Below are positions 33,997 through 42,705 of a stretch of 64,000 nucleotides of DNA, piece after piece; positions within the stretch are counted from its first letter, which is position 1; each line of letters opens with the position of its first letter. The notes beneath the pieces are model-generated. The model searched no databases. It had not been told where the DNA came from and saw only the letters and a list, made by a program, of their open reading frames with translations. Where the stretch lies: positions 248,001 through 312,000 of the forward strand of contig CAVXEB010000001.1 in assembly GCA_963760735.1 (NCBI GenBank), given 5' to 3'. The stretch is from CF-46 sp963760735 (GTDB lineage Bacteria > Chloroflexota > Limnocylindria > Limnocylindrales > CSP1-4). Made by a program: the position numbers and the translations under genes.

Positions 33997-34820
33997 CGCG
34001 GCCGCTGCGGGACGTCGCGGCGATCACGTTCGACTTCGGCAACACGCTCGTCCCGGTCGGGCGCACGGCCCTGCGGGGCGTCGTCGACCTGACCGCCGAC
34101 GCGGTCGTCCGCGACCAGCCGGCCGTCGACCGCGAGGCATTCCTCACGGCCTGGGTCGAGGAACGCGAGCGGCAGTTCCGGGAGAACGTCCCGCAGTTCC
34201 GCGAGGTCGACCTGGCCGAGCGGCTCGTCCGGGTGTTCGCCCGGCTGCGCGGCATGCCGCCGCCCGCCGGGGACGAGTCGTGGGACCAGGCGCGGGCGGC
34301 GGCCTACAGCGAGCCCGGCGAGGTGAGCCGGACGGTCGAGGCGTACAGCCGGGCGTTCGTCGCCGGTCTGCCACCGGCTGACGGCGTCGACGACCTCCTC
34401 GCCCGTCTGGCCGCCGACGGCAGGGTGCTCGCGATCCTCTCGAACTGGCCGCTGGCGGCGACGATCGACCGTTACGCGGAGGCGCGCGGCTGGTTGCCGT
34501 TCCTGCAGGCGATCGTCGTGAGCGAGCGCGTCGGCGTGATCAAACCGCACCCCGCGATCTTCGCGGCGGCCGCGACGGCTCTCGGCGACCCGCCGACGGA
34601 CCGGATCCTGCACGTCGGCGACGATTGGGCCGCGGACGTCGTCGGCGCGTCGGACGTCGGCTGGCGGACGGCGTGGGTGACCGATCGTCCTGCCGACACG
34701 CCCCTGCCGACGAGCGCCCCCGACGCGGGTCGCCGGGCGGACCTGGAGCTGGCGGCGGTTGCCGAGCTCGATCGCTGGCTCGACCCGATCGCCGGCGATC
34801 AGAGGACCGCGACCGGATAG
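33993..34820 (+). CDS. HAD-superfamily hydrolase
   Basis: A 275-residue phosphatase-type protein. Motif I is FDFGNTLVP with the nucleophile Asp near residue 14; the second Asp of the usual DxD pair is Asn here (DFGNT), as in some HAD members. Motif II is ILSNWP, the conserved Lys is in VGVIKPHP, and motif IV is LHVGDDWAAD. An all-helical cap lies between motifs I and II. The GTG start overlaps the helicase stop (GTGA). The substrate is unknown. Confidence 0.8.
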   Translation: MTRPLRDVAAITFDFGNTLVPVGRTALRGVVDLTADAVVRDQPAVDREAFLTAWVEERERQFRENVPQFREVDLAERLVRVFARLRGMPPPAGDESWDQARAAAYSEPGEVSRTVEAYSRAFVAGLPPADGVDDLLARLAADGRVLAILSNWPLAATIDRYAEARGWLPFLQAIVVSERVGVIKPHPAIFAAAATALGDPPTDRILHVGDDWAADVVGASDVGWRTAWVTDRPADTPLPTSAPDAGRRADLELAAVAELDRWLDPIAGDQRTATG

Positions 34821-34910
34821 GGCATTCGCCCGATTGGGCGCGACCGCGCCGCGGTGCGACGATGCGCCGCCGCGCGCGCGACCTCCCAGGCATTGGAGGA
34901 CGGATCGGCG

Positions 34911-35315
34911 ATGAGCGGCGACGAGCCGCAGGAGGAGACCGGCCGCCTCGTGCTCGTCGTCGACGCCGACGCGGTTGTCCGAGCCTGGGTCGCGCAGGTC
35001 CTCGAGACGTCAGGAATTGGCTCGATGGTGGCCGCCGATGGCGGGGCGGCGCTCCGCCTCGTCGCGGACGGCCACCTCCGGCCCGACGTCGTCGTCACCG
35101 AGATCGAGCTCCCGGGCATGAGCGGCGTCGAGCTGGCCGCGCGTCTCGCGGCAATGCGGCCGGGCCTCCGCGTCGTGATGATGACCGCCGATCCGGTTCG
35201 AGCCGAGGCGGCCCGCGACCACACGTCGCTGGTCGCGACCGTCCTGCTGAAGCCGCTCGCGGTCGACGACCTGGTCGTTGCGATCCGCGTCGATCCCGCC
35301 GCGACCGTCGCCTGA
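34911..35315 (+). CDS. Stand-alone receiver-domain protein with Glu at the phosphorylation site
   Basis: A 134-residue single receiver domain with no output domain. The alpha/beta fold markers are present: VVDAD near residue 16, MMTAD with the conserved Thr, and LLKPL with the conserved Lys. The residue aligned with the phospho-accepting Asp is Glu64 (VVTEIELPGMSG, where LPG follows as in typical receivers), and one of the N-terminal acidic pair is Ala. It may therefore be a pseudo-receiver locked in an active-like state. The ATG at 34911 follows a GGAGGA site. No histidine kinase is nearby. Confidence 0.8.
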   Translation: MSGDEPQEETGRLVLVVDADAVVRAWVAQVLETSGIGSMVAADGGAALRLVADGHLRPDVVVTEIELPGMSGVELAARLAAMRPGLRVVMMTADPVRAEAARDHTSLVATVLLKPLAVDDLVVAIRVDPAATVA

Positions 35316-35350
35316 CGCCACCGCGCGGCCGGGTCTCCGCCCGCGGCCCG

Positions 35351-35356
35351 TAGACT
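35351..35356 (+). promoter_or_regulatory. -10 box of the four-helix membrane protein gene
   Basis: TAGACT ends 9 bases before the ATG at 35366, which suggests leaderless transcription. Confidence 0.45.
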
Positions 35357-35365
35357 GCTCGGCGG

Positions 35366-35740
35366 ATGGAAGCGCGCGATCGACTGACGAACCTCGGCTT
35401 CTTCGCCGCCGCCGGCGTCGTCTGGGTCCTCGTCGCGCTCGTGATCGCCACGCGCGATCCGAAGGTGGATTCGGCGGCCGGGTTCGTCGGCGCGGTTCTG
35501 ATCGGCCTGGCCCTCGGCCTGACGACCATCCCGCTGTTCTGGCTCGCAGTGTTCGGCCGCCACCGCCGGATCGCCTATCGTGGCGACTGGACGCGCGCGA
35601 TCCGCCGCGGCACGTGGGTCGCGATCGTCGCCACGGTCTTCGTGATCCTTCGCCTGCAACAGGTATTCCAGCCACCGATCGCGCTGTTCATCCTCGCCCT
35701 TGTCATCCTCGCGGAGGCGACGCTGTCGGTCGAGCGCTGA
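35366..35740 (+). CDS. Four-helix membrane protein of unknown function
   Basis: A 124-residue protein with four hydrophobic segments (about residues 10-27, 36-62, 83-97 and 101-118) and a basic loop GRHRRIAYRGDWTRAIRRG. I recognise no family. The ATG directly follows a TAGACT -10. Confidence 0.6.
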   Translation: MEARDRLTNLGFFAAAGVVWVLVALVIATRDPKVDSAAGFVGAVLIGLALGLTTIPLFWLAVFGRHRRIAYRGDWTRAIRRGTWVAIVATVFVILRLQQVFQPPIALFILALVILAEATLSVER

Positions 35741-35794
35741 CCCGACCGTCCACCCAATCCCCCCCGCCGAGCGCCCCAGAACACCGGAGGCCAG

Positions 35795-37041
35795 GTGACC
35801 CACTCGACCGCCGACGCCGCTGATCCCCGTCCGGACCCCGACCTCTCGACCGTCGAGCCCGCGGGTCCGCACGCCGACGCGAAGCGGCGGCTTGCCGCCG
35901 CGGTGCTGGATGCCCGCGATGAGATCGTCGGGCTGTCCCACCGGATCCACGCCCACCCGGAGACCGCGTTCGAGGAGCGTCAGGCGGCGACGTGGATCGC
36001 CGAGACCCTCCGCGCCCACGGCTTCGCGGTCGAGCACCCCGCGGGCTCGCTGGCGACCGCGATCCGCGCCACGATGCCGGGCGGCCGCGGAACCGACGGC
36101 GGCCCCGGATCGCGGTCCTGGCCGAATACGACGCGCTGCCCGGCCTCGGTCACGGCTGCGGCCACAACACGATGGCCGCCGCCGGCGTCGGAAGCGCGAT
36201 CGCGCTGGCAGCCCACGCGTCCGAGCTGGCGGGCGAGATCGTGTTCCTCGGCACGCCGGCCGAGGAGCACGGCAGCGGCAAGGCCACGATGATCGCCGAC
36301 GGCCTGTTCGAGCGCCTCGACGCGGCCCTGATGTTCCATCCCTGCGACCGCAGCCACGTCCTGTCGTTGCCGATGGCCTCCGAGGATATCCAGGTCGTGT
36401 TCCACGGCCTCCAGGCGCACGCCTCGTCGGATCCGTGGCGGGGCCGGAACGCCCTCGATGCGATGGTTCTGCTGTTCAGCTCGATCGGGCTGTGGCGGCA
36501 GCAGCTCAGCCCCGACGCGCGGATCCACGGGATCATCCAGGAGGGCGGAACGGCGGCGAACATCATCCCGGACCGGACCCGGGCCTGGTTCATGCTGCGC
36601 GGCTCGGACCAGGCGTCCTACGAGGCCTTGAAGCCGCGCTTCCGCTCGCTCGTCGAGGGCGCGGCGCTCGCCACGGAGACGACCTTCGACCTGACCTTCA
36701 GCGGCGGGTCGATGACGATGAAGGCCAACCCGACCCTCGAGGCCCTGTGGGTCGCGAACGCGGCGGCGTACGGCGTGGTCGACGAGGGACCCGACTCGAA
36801 CTCCGGCAGCACCGACATGGGCAACGTGAGCTGGGTCTGCCCGACGATCCACCCGGAGCTGTCGATCGCGCCCGAGGGCACGCCGGGCCACTCGATCCTC
36901 TTCCGCGACGCGGCCGCGACCCCGGCCGCCGACCGCACGACGCTCCTCGCTGCGATCCTCGTCGCCCAGACGGCCTGGGAGCTCTTCGTCGACCCGGACC
37001 TGCGCGATGCCGCGTGGCGCGACTTCCGCGCCGCGGGCTGA
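35795..37041 (+). pseudogene. M20-family amidohydrolase (AbgB-like), interrupted by one frameshift
   Basis: The joined protein of about 415 residues is a zinc-dependent M20 amidohydrolase closest in motifs to p-aminobenzoyl-glutamate hydrolase subunit B. Visible motifs are SHRIHAHPETAFEE, GHGCGHN and GTPAEEHGSGK (metal ligands and catalytic Glu), HASSDPW and GSTDMGNVSW. The reading frame changes at about 36100-36112. The N-terminal frame reads TMPGGRGTDGG, and the C-terminal frame resumes PRIAVLAEYDALPG. One missing C in the run GGCCCCGG (36105-36112) would restore PRIAVLAEYD. It may be a homopolymer consensus error or a true mutation. The nearest substrate guess is an N-acyl-amino-acid or folate breakdown product. 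Confidence 0.8.
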
Positions 37042-37054
37042 TCAGGCTGCCGCC

Positions 37055-38401
37055 TCAGGGCCTCGCCACCGCCGTGATCCGGTAGACCGCCCCGCCCGAC
37101 AGGTCGCAGACATAGAGCTCGCCCGCGTCGTCCTCTCCGAACGAGCTGATCGAGATCGACGGTCGAGCGCTCGTGCTCCAGACCTGGACGGTGGACGTCG
37201 GGCTCGGCGCGGTCGAGGAGACCATCCACATCCGGCCGCTGCAGAAGTCGCCGAAGATGTAACCGCCCTGGAGGATCGGGTAGGCCGAGCCACGGTAGAC
37301 GAAGCCGCCGGTTACGGCGCAATTGTCCGCGGCCGACGTGACGTGCGGATAGACGACCAAGGGCGAGACCTTGCCGGACGTCGAGCAACCCGACGACGGC
37401 CGGTAGCAGGCGCGGCCTTCGAGCGTCGGCCAGCCGTAGTTGGCACCGCGACCGGGCGCCGGGGCGCCGTTGCGGGTCATCCGGTCGACCTCCTCGTAGC
37501 GACCCTGGCCGACGTCGGCGATCCACAGGGCGCCCGTCAATCGGTCGAACGACCAGCGCCAGGGGTTGCGGAGACCGCGTGCCCAGATCTGGTCGAGACC
37601 CGTCCTGCCGACATAGGGATTGCTCGCCGGTGAACGGTAATGGACGGACCCGGACGTGTGATCGACGTCGATCCGGAGCAGCTTCCCGAGCAGGGAGTTG
37701 ACGTTCTGCGCCCGGTTCTGCGGGTCTCCGGCACCGCCACCGTCGCCCATGCCGATGTAGAGGTAGCCGTCAGGGCCGAAGGCCAGGTTGCCGCCGTTGT
37801 GGTTCGAGTACGGCTGGCCGATCGTGATGATGTGGAAGGCACTTGACGGGATGGCAACGTCTGGGTTGGACCCAACCGTGTAGCGCCGGATCGAGGTGTT
37901 GCCGTTGACGTCGGTGTAGTTCACGTAGACGAACGGGTGCGAGGCGAAGTTCGGGTGGAAGGCGAGCCCGAGGAGGCCTCGCTCTCCGCCCGTCGTGATG
38001 AGGCTGTGCAGGTCGAGGAACGGCGTCGGCAACGTCGCCCCGTTCTTGATGATCTTGATCCGCCCGGTCTGCTCGACGACGAACAGCCGGCCGCTGCCAT
38101 CACGCGGGCTCGTGACGAGGACCGGCGACGAGAAGCCGTTCTTGACGAGTGACAGGCCGATCGCGACCTTCCTGGCGTCGAAGGCGGCGGTCTCCACCGG
38201 CGCCACGGTCGACGGCCGACGGGCGACCGCCGGGGCCACGTCGCCATCGAGATCGACCGCGACGGGGTCCCCGGCGAGTGTCCCGGGGGCGACCGATCGA
38301 TGGGCGACGCTCATGCCGAGCCCGGCCAGGAGCACCGCGAGGATGCCCGCGATCAGGACGGCGAGGGTGGTCGGGACGAGGCGGCGGGACGTTCGGATCA
38401 A
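37055..38401 (-). CDS. PQQ-dependent sugar dehydrogenase-like beta-propeller protein
   Basis: A 448-residue exported protein: an N-terminal membrane/signal helix (TLAVLIAGILAVLLAGLG), a spacer of about 60 residues, then a soluble aldose-sugar-dehydrogenase-type propeller. Typical motifs are SGRLFVVEQTGRI, GERGLLGLAFHPNF, YSNHNGGNLAFGPDGYLYI, the glycine-rich MGDGGGAGDP and ARGLRNPWRWSFD. The HNGGNL region carries the catalytic His of the family. Four Cys in the C-terminal third could form disulfides outside the cell. A TTG start at 38401 is chosen because GGGGAG lies 7 bases upstream. Whether PQQ is really used is not shown; no PQQ synthesis genes are in the window. Confidence 0.8.
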   Translation of the reverse strand: MIRTSRRLVPTTLAVLIAGILAVLLAGLGMSVAHRSVAPGTLAGDPVAVDLDGDVAPAVARRPSTVAPVETAAFDARKVAIGLSLVKNGFSSPVLVTSPRDGSGRLFVVEQTGRIKIIKNGATLPTPFLDLHSLITTGGERGLLGLAFHPNFASHPFVYVNYTDVNGNTSIRRYTVGSNPDVAIPSSAFHIITIGQPYSNHNGGNLAFGPDGYLYIGMGDGGGAGDPQNRAQNVNSLLGKLLRIDVDHTSGSVHYRSPASNPYVGRTGLDQIWARGLRNPWRWSFDRLTGALWIADVGQGRYEEVDRMTRNGAPAPGRGANYGWPTLEGRACYRPSSGCSTSGKVSPLVVYPHVTSAADNCAVTGGFVYRGSAYPILQGGYIFGDFCSGRMWMVSSTAPSPTSTVQVWSTSARPSISISSFGEDDAGELYVCDLSGGAVYRITAVARP

Positions 38402-38490
38402 GGACGATCTCCCCGTTTCGAGCGACCTGGGGGTGTCGCTGGCGCGGCCCCATCGTCCCACGGGCTGCGATCCGACGCCCGGAAGCCCGG

Positions 38491-38499
38491 TGCTAGGAT
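38491..38499 (+). promoter_or_regulatory. Extended -10 box upstream of the arginase-family gene
   Basis: TGCTAGGAT, an extended -10 about 116 bases before the GTG at 38616. Confidence 0.4.
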
Positions 38500-38615
38500 G
38501 GCCGCGGCGCGCCCCGCTGGACGCTCGGTGGCGAACCGGCGGCGCCCCGCGCGAGACCACCACGCGATCGCCCGCCACGCGATGGGCGCGGCGACGGTGC
38601 GTCTCCGGAGGAGCA

Positions 38616-39707
38616 GTGGCCGAGCGCCCCGACGTTCCCCGTCCCGGGACCGAACCGCCCGACGGGGCCGGCGTCGACTTCGCCCGTCTCAACGGCTGGG
38701 ACCGCGACTGGGAGGTCTTCGACGACTACGACCTCCCGACCTACGTCGGCCCGACGACGTTCATGAACCTGCCGTGGATCACCGATCCGGCCGAGCTCCG
38801 GGCCCGCAACGTGGACGTCGCGATCATCGGTGCGCCGTTCGACGACGCGGTCAGCCACCGGCCCGGCGCCCGCTTCGGGCCGCGGGCGATCCGTGAGGCG
38901 CAGTACACGTCCGGATCGATCCACTCGCTCCAGCTCGGGAACGAGCCGTTCGAGTTGCTCACCGTCGTCGATGCCGGTGACGCGAACATCATCCCGGCCT
39001 GGATCGAGCGCGGCCACGCGCTCATCCACCGCAAGGTTCGCGAGGTCGCCGAGACGGGTGCGATCCCGATCGTCCTCGGCGGCGACCACTCGATCACCTG
39101 GCCGAGCGCGACGGCCGTCGCCGAGGTCCGCCGGCCCGGCTCGATCGGCATCGTCCACTTCGATGCCCACGCCGACACGGCGAACGACGACTGGGGCGTG
39201 CTCGCGGGGCACGGAACGCCGATGCGCCGGCTGATCGAGTCCGGCGCCGTCGACGGCCGGAACTTCGTCCAGGTCGGCCTGCGCGGCTACTGGCCGCCGA
39301 TGGACACGTTCGAGTGGATGCAGGCGCACGGCCTGCGGTACCACTTCATGAGCGAGGTCGAGGAGCGTGGTGCCGACGCCGTGATCGACGACGCCATCGC
39401 GGAGGCCCTCGACGGGCCCAATTCGATCTACCTGAGCGTCGACATCGACGTCGTCGATCCCGGGCTGGCGCCCGGCACCGGGACGCCGGAGCCGGGCGGC
39501 TTCCTGAGCCGCGAGCTGCTCCGGGCGATCCGCCGCATCGTCGGCCGGGTCGAGCTCGCCGGGATGGACATCGTCGAGGTGTCGCCGCCGTACGACCACG
39601 CCGAGGTCACCTCGATGGTGGCGAACCGCGCAGCGCTCGAGGCGATCAGTGCCCTCGCCGCGAAGCGTCAGGCCGGCCATCCGGTCCGCTGGGAGCGACG
39701 TGGCTGA
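38616..39707 (+). CDS. Arginase/agmatinase-family ureohydrolase
   Basis: A 363-residue binuclear manganese hydrolase. All metal-ligand motifs are present: GGDHSITW, HFDAHADT and SVDIDVVDPGLAPG. The family hydrolyses guanidino compounds (agmatine, guanidinobutyrate, guanidinopropionate) to urea and an amine. The substrate is not resolved by motif reading, although the overall pattern is agmatinase-like. The GTG at 38616 follows GGAGGAG. The methyltransferase start overlaps its end by 8 bases. Confidence 0.88.
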   Translation: MAERPDVPRPGTEPPDGAGVDFARLNGWDRDWEVFDDYDLPTYVGPTTFMNLPWITDPAELRARNVDVAIIGAPFDDAVSHRPGARFGPRAIREAQYTSGSIHSLQLGNEPFELLTVVDAGDANIIPAWIERGHALIHRKVREVAETGAIPIVLGGDHSITWPSATAVAEVRRPGSIGIVHFDAHADTANDDWGVLAGHGTPMRRLIESGAVDGRNFVQVGLRGYWPPMDTFEWMQAHGLRYHFMSEVEERGADAVIDDAIAEALDGPNSIYLSVDIDVVDPGLAPGTGTPEPGGFLSRELLRAIRRIVGRVELAGMDIVEVSPPYDHAEVTSMVANRAALEAISALAAKRQAGHPVRWERRG

Positions 39708-40503
39708 GGCGAGGCCCGCCCCGCGGATCGCCGGGCACGCGCGCGCCCTGGCCCGGCTCTACGACGTCGACCTCGTCGAGGACCCCGGCGATCTCGATCT
39801 CTACCTGGCCCTGGCCCGCCGGACCGGTGGACCCATCCTCGAGCTCGGTGGCGGCACCGGCCGCCTCGCGATCCCGCTCGCCGCGGCCGGCCACGACGTC
39901 ACCCTCGTCGACCTGGATCCGGCGATGCTCGAGCGGGCTTCCCGCCGGCGCGACGCGATGGCCGGGGGAAGACGCGGTCGGGTCGACCTGGTCGAGGCGG
40001 ACCTGCTGGACCTCCGGCTCGACGGCGCTCGCCCGTTCGCCCTCGCCTTCATCGCCCTGAACACCCTGTTCCTGCTCGCCACCCGCGACCGCCAGCGCGC
40101 CGCCGTCCGGGTCCTCGCCGACCATCTCGCGCCTGCCGGTCTCGCGGTCATCGACATCTGGCTGCCGGAGACCGACGACCTCGCCCGGTTCGACGGCCGG
40201 ATGATCCTCGAGTACGAGCGCGACGACCCGGAGACCGGTCTCCTCGTCACCAAGGTGGCCTCGGCGCGGCACGATCCGACGAGCGGCGTCGTCGACCTCA
40301 CCTCGATCTTCGAGGAAGGCGAGCCCGGCGCACCGACTGTCCGCTGGATCCGGCGTGACGCGCTTCGTCTCGTCGGAGCCGACGAGCTGCGGGCGATGGC
40401 CGAGGACGCGGGCCTCGTCGTCGAGACCGTCGCCGGCGGCTACGACCTGGATCCGCTCCGGCCCGGCAGCGACCGGGCGATCCTCGTCGCCCGGCGGGCG
40501 TGA
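39700..40503 (+). CDS. Class I SAM-dependent methyltransferase
   Basis: A 267-residue methyltransferase: motif I is ILELGGGTGRLAIPLA (about residues 44-59), the acidic residue binding the SAM ribose is in VTLVDLDPAML, and the post-motif region reads FIALNTLFLLA. The C-terminal beta-rich part is typical of small-molecule methyltransferases. A GTG start with GGGAG upstream overlaps the ureohydrolase gene, so the two are co-translated. The substrate is unknown. Confidence 0.82.
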   Translation: MAEARPAPRIAGHARALARLYDVDLVEDPGDLDLYLALARRTGGPILELGGGTGRLAIPLAAAGHDVTLVDLDPAMLERASRRRDAMAGGRRGRVDLVEADLLDLRLDGARPFALAFIALNTLFLLATRDRQRAAVRVLADHLAPAGLAVIDIWLPETDDLARFDGRMILEYERDDPETGLLVTKVASARHDPTSGVVDLTSIFEEGEPGAPTVRWIRRDALRLVGADELRAMAEDAGLVVETVAGGYDLDPLRPGSDRAILVARRA

Positions 40504-40590
40504 CGCCGAACCGTGGAACCCGACCCCCATGTTCAGCCGGGTGGGAGCCGGACCCGGGACTTCCGGACCCCATGTGACGCCCGATCGGCT

Positions 40591-40599
40591 TGCTACACT
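40591..40599 (+). promoter_or_regulatory. Extended -10 box of the CpaE-like gene
   Basis: TGCTACACT ends 8 bases before the ATG at 40608, consistent with leaderless transcription. Confidence 0.5.
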
Positions 40600-40607
40600 C
40601 GGCCCCG

Positions 40608-41768
40608 ATGGCATCCAGTGACCAGACGCGCCTTCTGCTCGTCGAAGACGTTCCGCAGGTGGCGCAGTACATCCGCGGGCTGCTCAACGCCCAGAACTCG
40701 GTGAAGCTGCTCGACGTCATGAGCGACGGGTCGAAGGTCCTGCCGCAGATCCAGCAGCTTCGACCCGACGTGGTGCTCGTCGACGCCCTGCTTCAGGGCA
40801 AGGTGAAGGGCCTCCAGCTCGCTCAGCAGATCGTGGACTCCGGCTACGGCGTCCCGGTCATCGTGCTGACCGTGCCCCAGAACCCCGTCGACGTCGCCCC
40901 GAGCGCCGGCATCCACGGCGTCCTGGCGATGCCGTTCTCCGGGTTCGACCTGATGAACCGGATCGCGGCCGTCCGCAAGGAGTTCGCCCAGCTGTCGACG
41001 ACGGGCTCCTCGCGGATCTACTCGGTCTTCGCCCCGAAGGGCGGGGTCGGCAAGACGACGATCGCCTTCAACCTCGCCGTCGCGATGGCCCAGGCCGAGC
41101 AGCGGACCGTCCTCATCGACGGCAGCCTCCAGTTCGGCGACCTGCGCGCCCTCCTGAAGGTGCCGGTCGACGCCCCGTCGATCCTCGACCTGCCGACGGA
41201 CCGGGTGGCCGAGTCGGATCTCGCCGACGTTCTCTGGCGCGACCCGTCCGGGATCGACATCCTCCTCGCGCCGCCGCGCGTCGAGATGGCCGAGATGGTC
41301 ACCGCTCGCGACATCGACAAGATCATGTCGCTGCTCCGGCGGGTCTACGGCTCGATCGTGATCGACATGTCGTCGGCCCTGAGCGACATCAACCTCGCGT
41401 TCCTCGACCTGTCGGACACGATCGTCGAGATCGTGACCTACGACTCGACGACGATCCACAACACGATGGCCGTCGCCGACGCGTTCCGGATGATCGGCTA
41501 TCCGGCCTCGAAGGTCCGCTACCTCGTCAACCGCGCCGACTCGTCGGGCGGCATCGAACCGATCGACCTCGAGCGGGCGCTCGGTCGCGTGCCCGAGCAC
41601 CGCGTCGTGAGCGACGGGATGCTCGTCGTCACGTCGAACAACGAGGGCGTGCCGTTCGTCCTCGCCAACCCGGTCGCGCCGATCAGCATGGACCTCCACA
41701 AGGTCGCGGCCGACCTCCTTGCCGCGAGCGGGATCGTCCGACCGGCAGCGGCGGCCGGTCGGCGCTAG
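40608..41768 (+). CDS. CpaE/TadZ-like receiver plus MinD/ParA ATPase
   Basis: A 386-residue protein. Residues 8-120 form a receiver domain with the phospho-acceptor Asp in VVLVDALLQG. Residues 140-380 form a MinD/ParA-type P-loop ATPase with deviant Walker A FAPKGGVGKTT, LIDGSLQFGD and IVIDMSSALSD. This architecture is CpaE/TadZ, which localises type IVc (Flp/Tad) pilus machinery. No CpaF, TadB/C or pilin gene is nearby, so it is an orphan here. The ATG at 40608 lies just after a consensus extended -10. Confidence 0.85.
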   Translation: MASSDQTRLLLVEDVPQVAQYIRGLLNAQNSVKLLDVMSDGSKVLPQIQQLRPDVVLVDALLQGKVKGLQLAQQIVDSGYGVPVIVLTVPQNPVDVAPSAGIHGVLAMPFSGFDLMNRIAAVRKEFAQLSTTGSSRIYSVFAPKGGVGKTTIAFNLAVAMAQAEQRTVLIDGSLQFGDLRALLKVPVDAPSILDLPTDRVAESDLADVLWRDPSGIDILLAPPRVEMAEMVTARDIDKIMSLLRRVYGSIVIDMSSALSDINLAFLDLSDTIVEIVTYDSTTIHNTMAVADAFRMIGYPASKVRYLVNRADSSGGIEPIDLERALGRVPEHRVVSDGMLVVTSNNEGVPFVLANPVAPISMDLHKVAADLLAASGIVRPAAAAGRR

Positions 41769-41781
41769 GCGGCCGGCCGGC

Positions 41782-42660
41782 GTGGATCCGCGGCCGATCG
41801 GGGTCTTCGACTCGGGCGTCGGCGGGCTGACCGTCCTCCGCGAGATCCTCCGCCGATCGCCACATGAATCGACGGTCTACCTCGGCGACAACCTGCGCGC
41901 TCCGTACGGCGTCCGACCCGACGCCGAGGTCCGGGCCTTCTCGATCGAGGCGCTCGACGAGCTGGCCGCCCGGGACGTCAAGGCGATCGTCGTCGCCTGC
42001 AACACCTCGACCGCCGTCGCCCTCGGTGACTTCCGCCGCCGCTACGACCTGCCGATCCTCGGCGTCGTCCGGCCCGGGGCGGTGACGGCGGCGTTGACGA
42101 CCCGGAACCGCCGGGTCGGGGTGATCGCCACGCCGGCGACGGTCCGCTCGCACGCCTACTTCAACGCGATCAAGGACGAGAACCCTGCGGTCGAGGTGTA
42201 CGAGCACGCCACGCCGGCGTTCGTGCCGCTCGTCGAGGCCGGACGGCTGGCCGGCGAGGACGTCGAGCGGATCGTCGCGGAGTCGCTGGCGGCGTTGCTC
42301 GGCGAGCGCGACGCCGCCGGCGAGTTCGTCTTCCCGCTTCCGCTGTCCGCGAGGATCGACACGCTCCTGCTCGGCTGCACCCACTACCCCTTGCTGCGAA
42401 CCGTGATCGCCGGTGTCGCGGGGGAGGGGGTCGCGATCGTCGACTCGGCGACCGCGACCGCGTCCGCCCTGGTCGAGCTGCTCGCGATCAACGGGCTCGA
42501 GGCACCGGGGACCGGCGACGATGCGACTGCGGCTCTCGAGACGACGCACGTCCAGCTGACGACCGGCGACGTCGACGCGTTCCGGGTCGTGGCGGAGCGG
42601 ATCTTCGGCGAGGCGTTTCCGGGCGTGGCGTCCGTCGAGGTCGCGGCCGTTCCCTCATGA
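41782..42660 (+). CDS. murI: Glutamate racemase
   Basis: A 292-residue Asp/Glu racemase that makes D-glutamate for peptidoglycan. The N-terminal IGVFDSGVGGLTVLREI is characteristic. The two catalytic cysteines are in VVACNTST and LLGCTHYPLL. The GTG at 41782 is chosen because it directly precedes the conserved start; it lies 13 bases after the CpaE-like stop, so the two may be co-transcribed. Confidence 0.92.
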   Translation: MDPRPIGVFDSGVGGLTVLREILRRSPHESTVYLGDNLRAPYGVRPDAEVRAFSIEALDELAARDVKAIVVACNTSTAVALGDFRRRYDLPILGVVRPGAVTAALTTRNRRVGVIATPATVRSHAYFNAIKDENPAVEVYEHATPAFVPLVEAGRLAGEDVERIVAESLAALLGERDAAGEFVFPLPLSARIDTLLLGCTHYPLLRTVIAGVAGEGVAIVDSATATASALVELLAINGLEAPGTGDDATAALETTHVQLTTGDVDAFRVVAERIFGEAFPGVASVEVAAVPS

Positions 42661-42705
42661 GAGGCGGCGGGTCGCCCGCGCCACGCCGCGCCCGGACATG
42701 ACACG

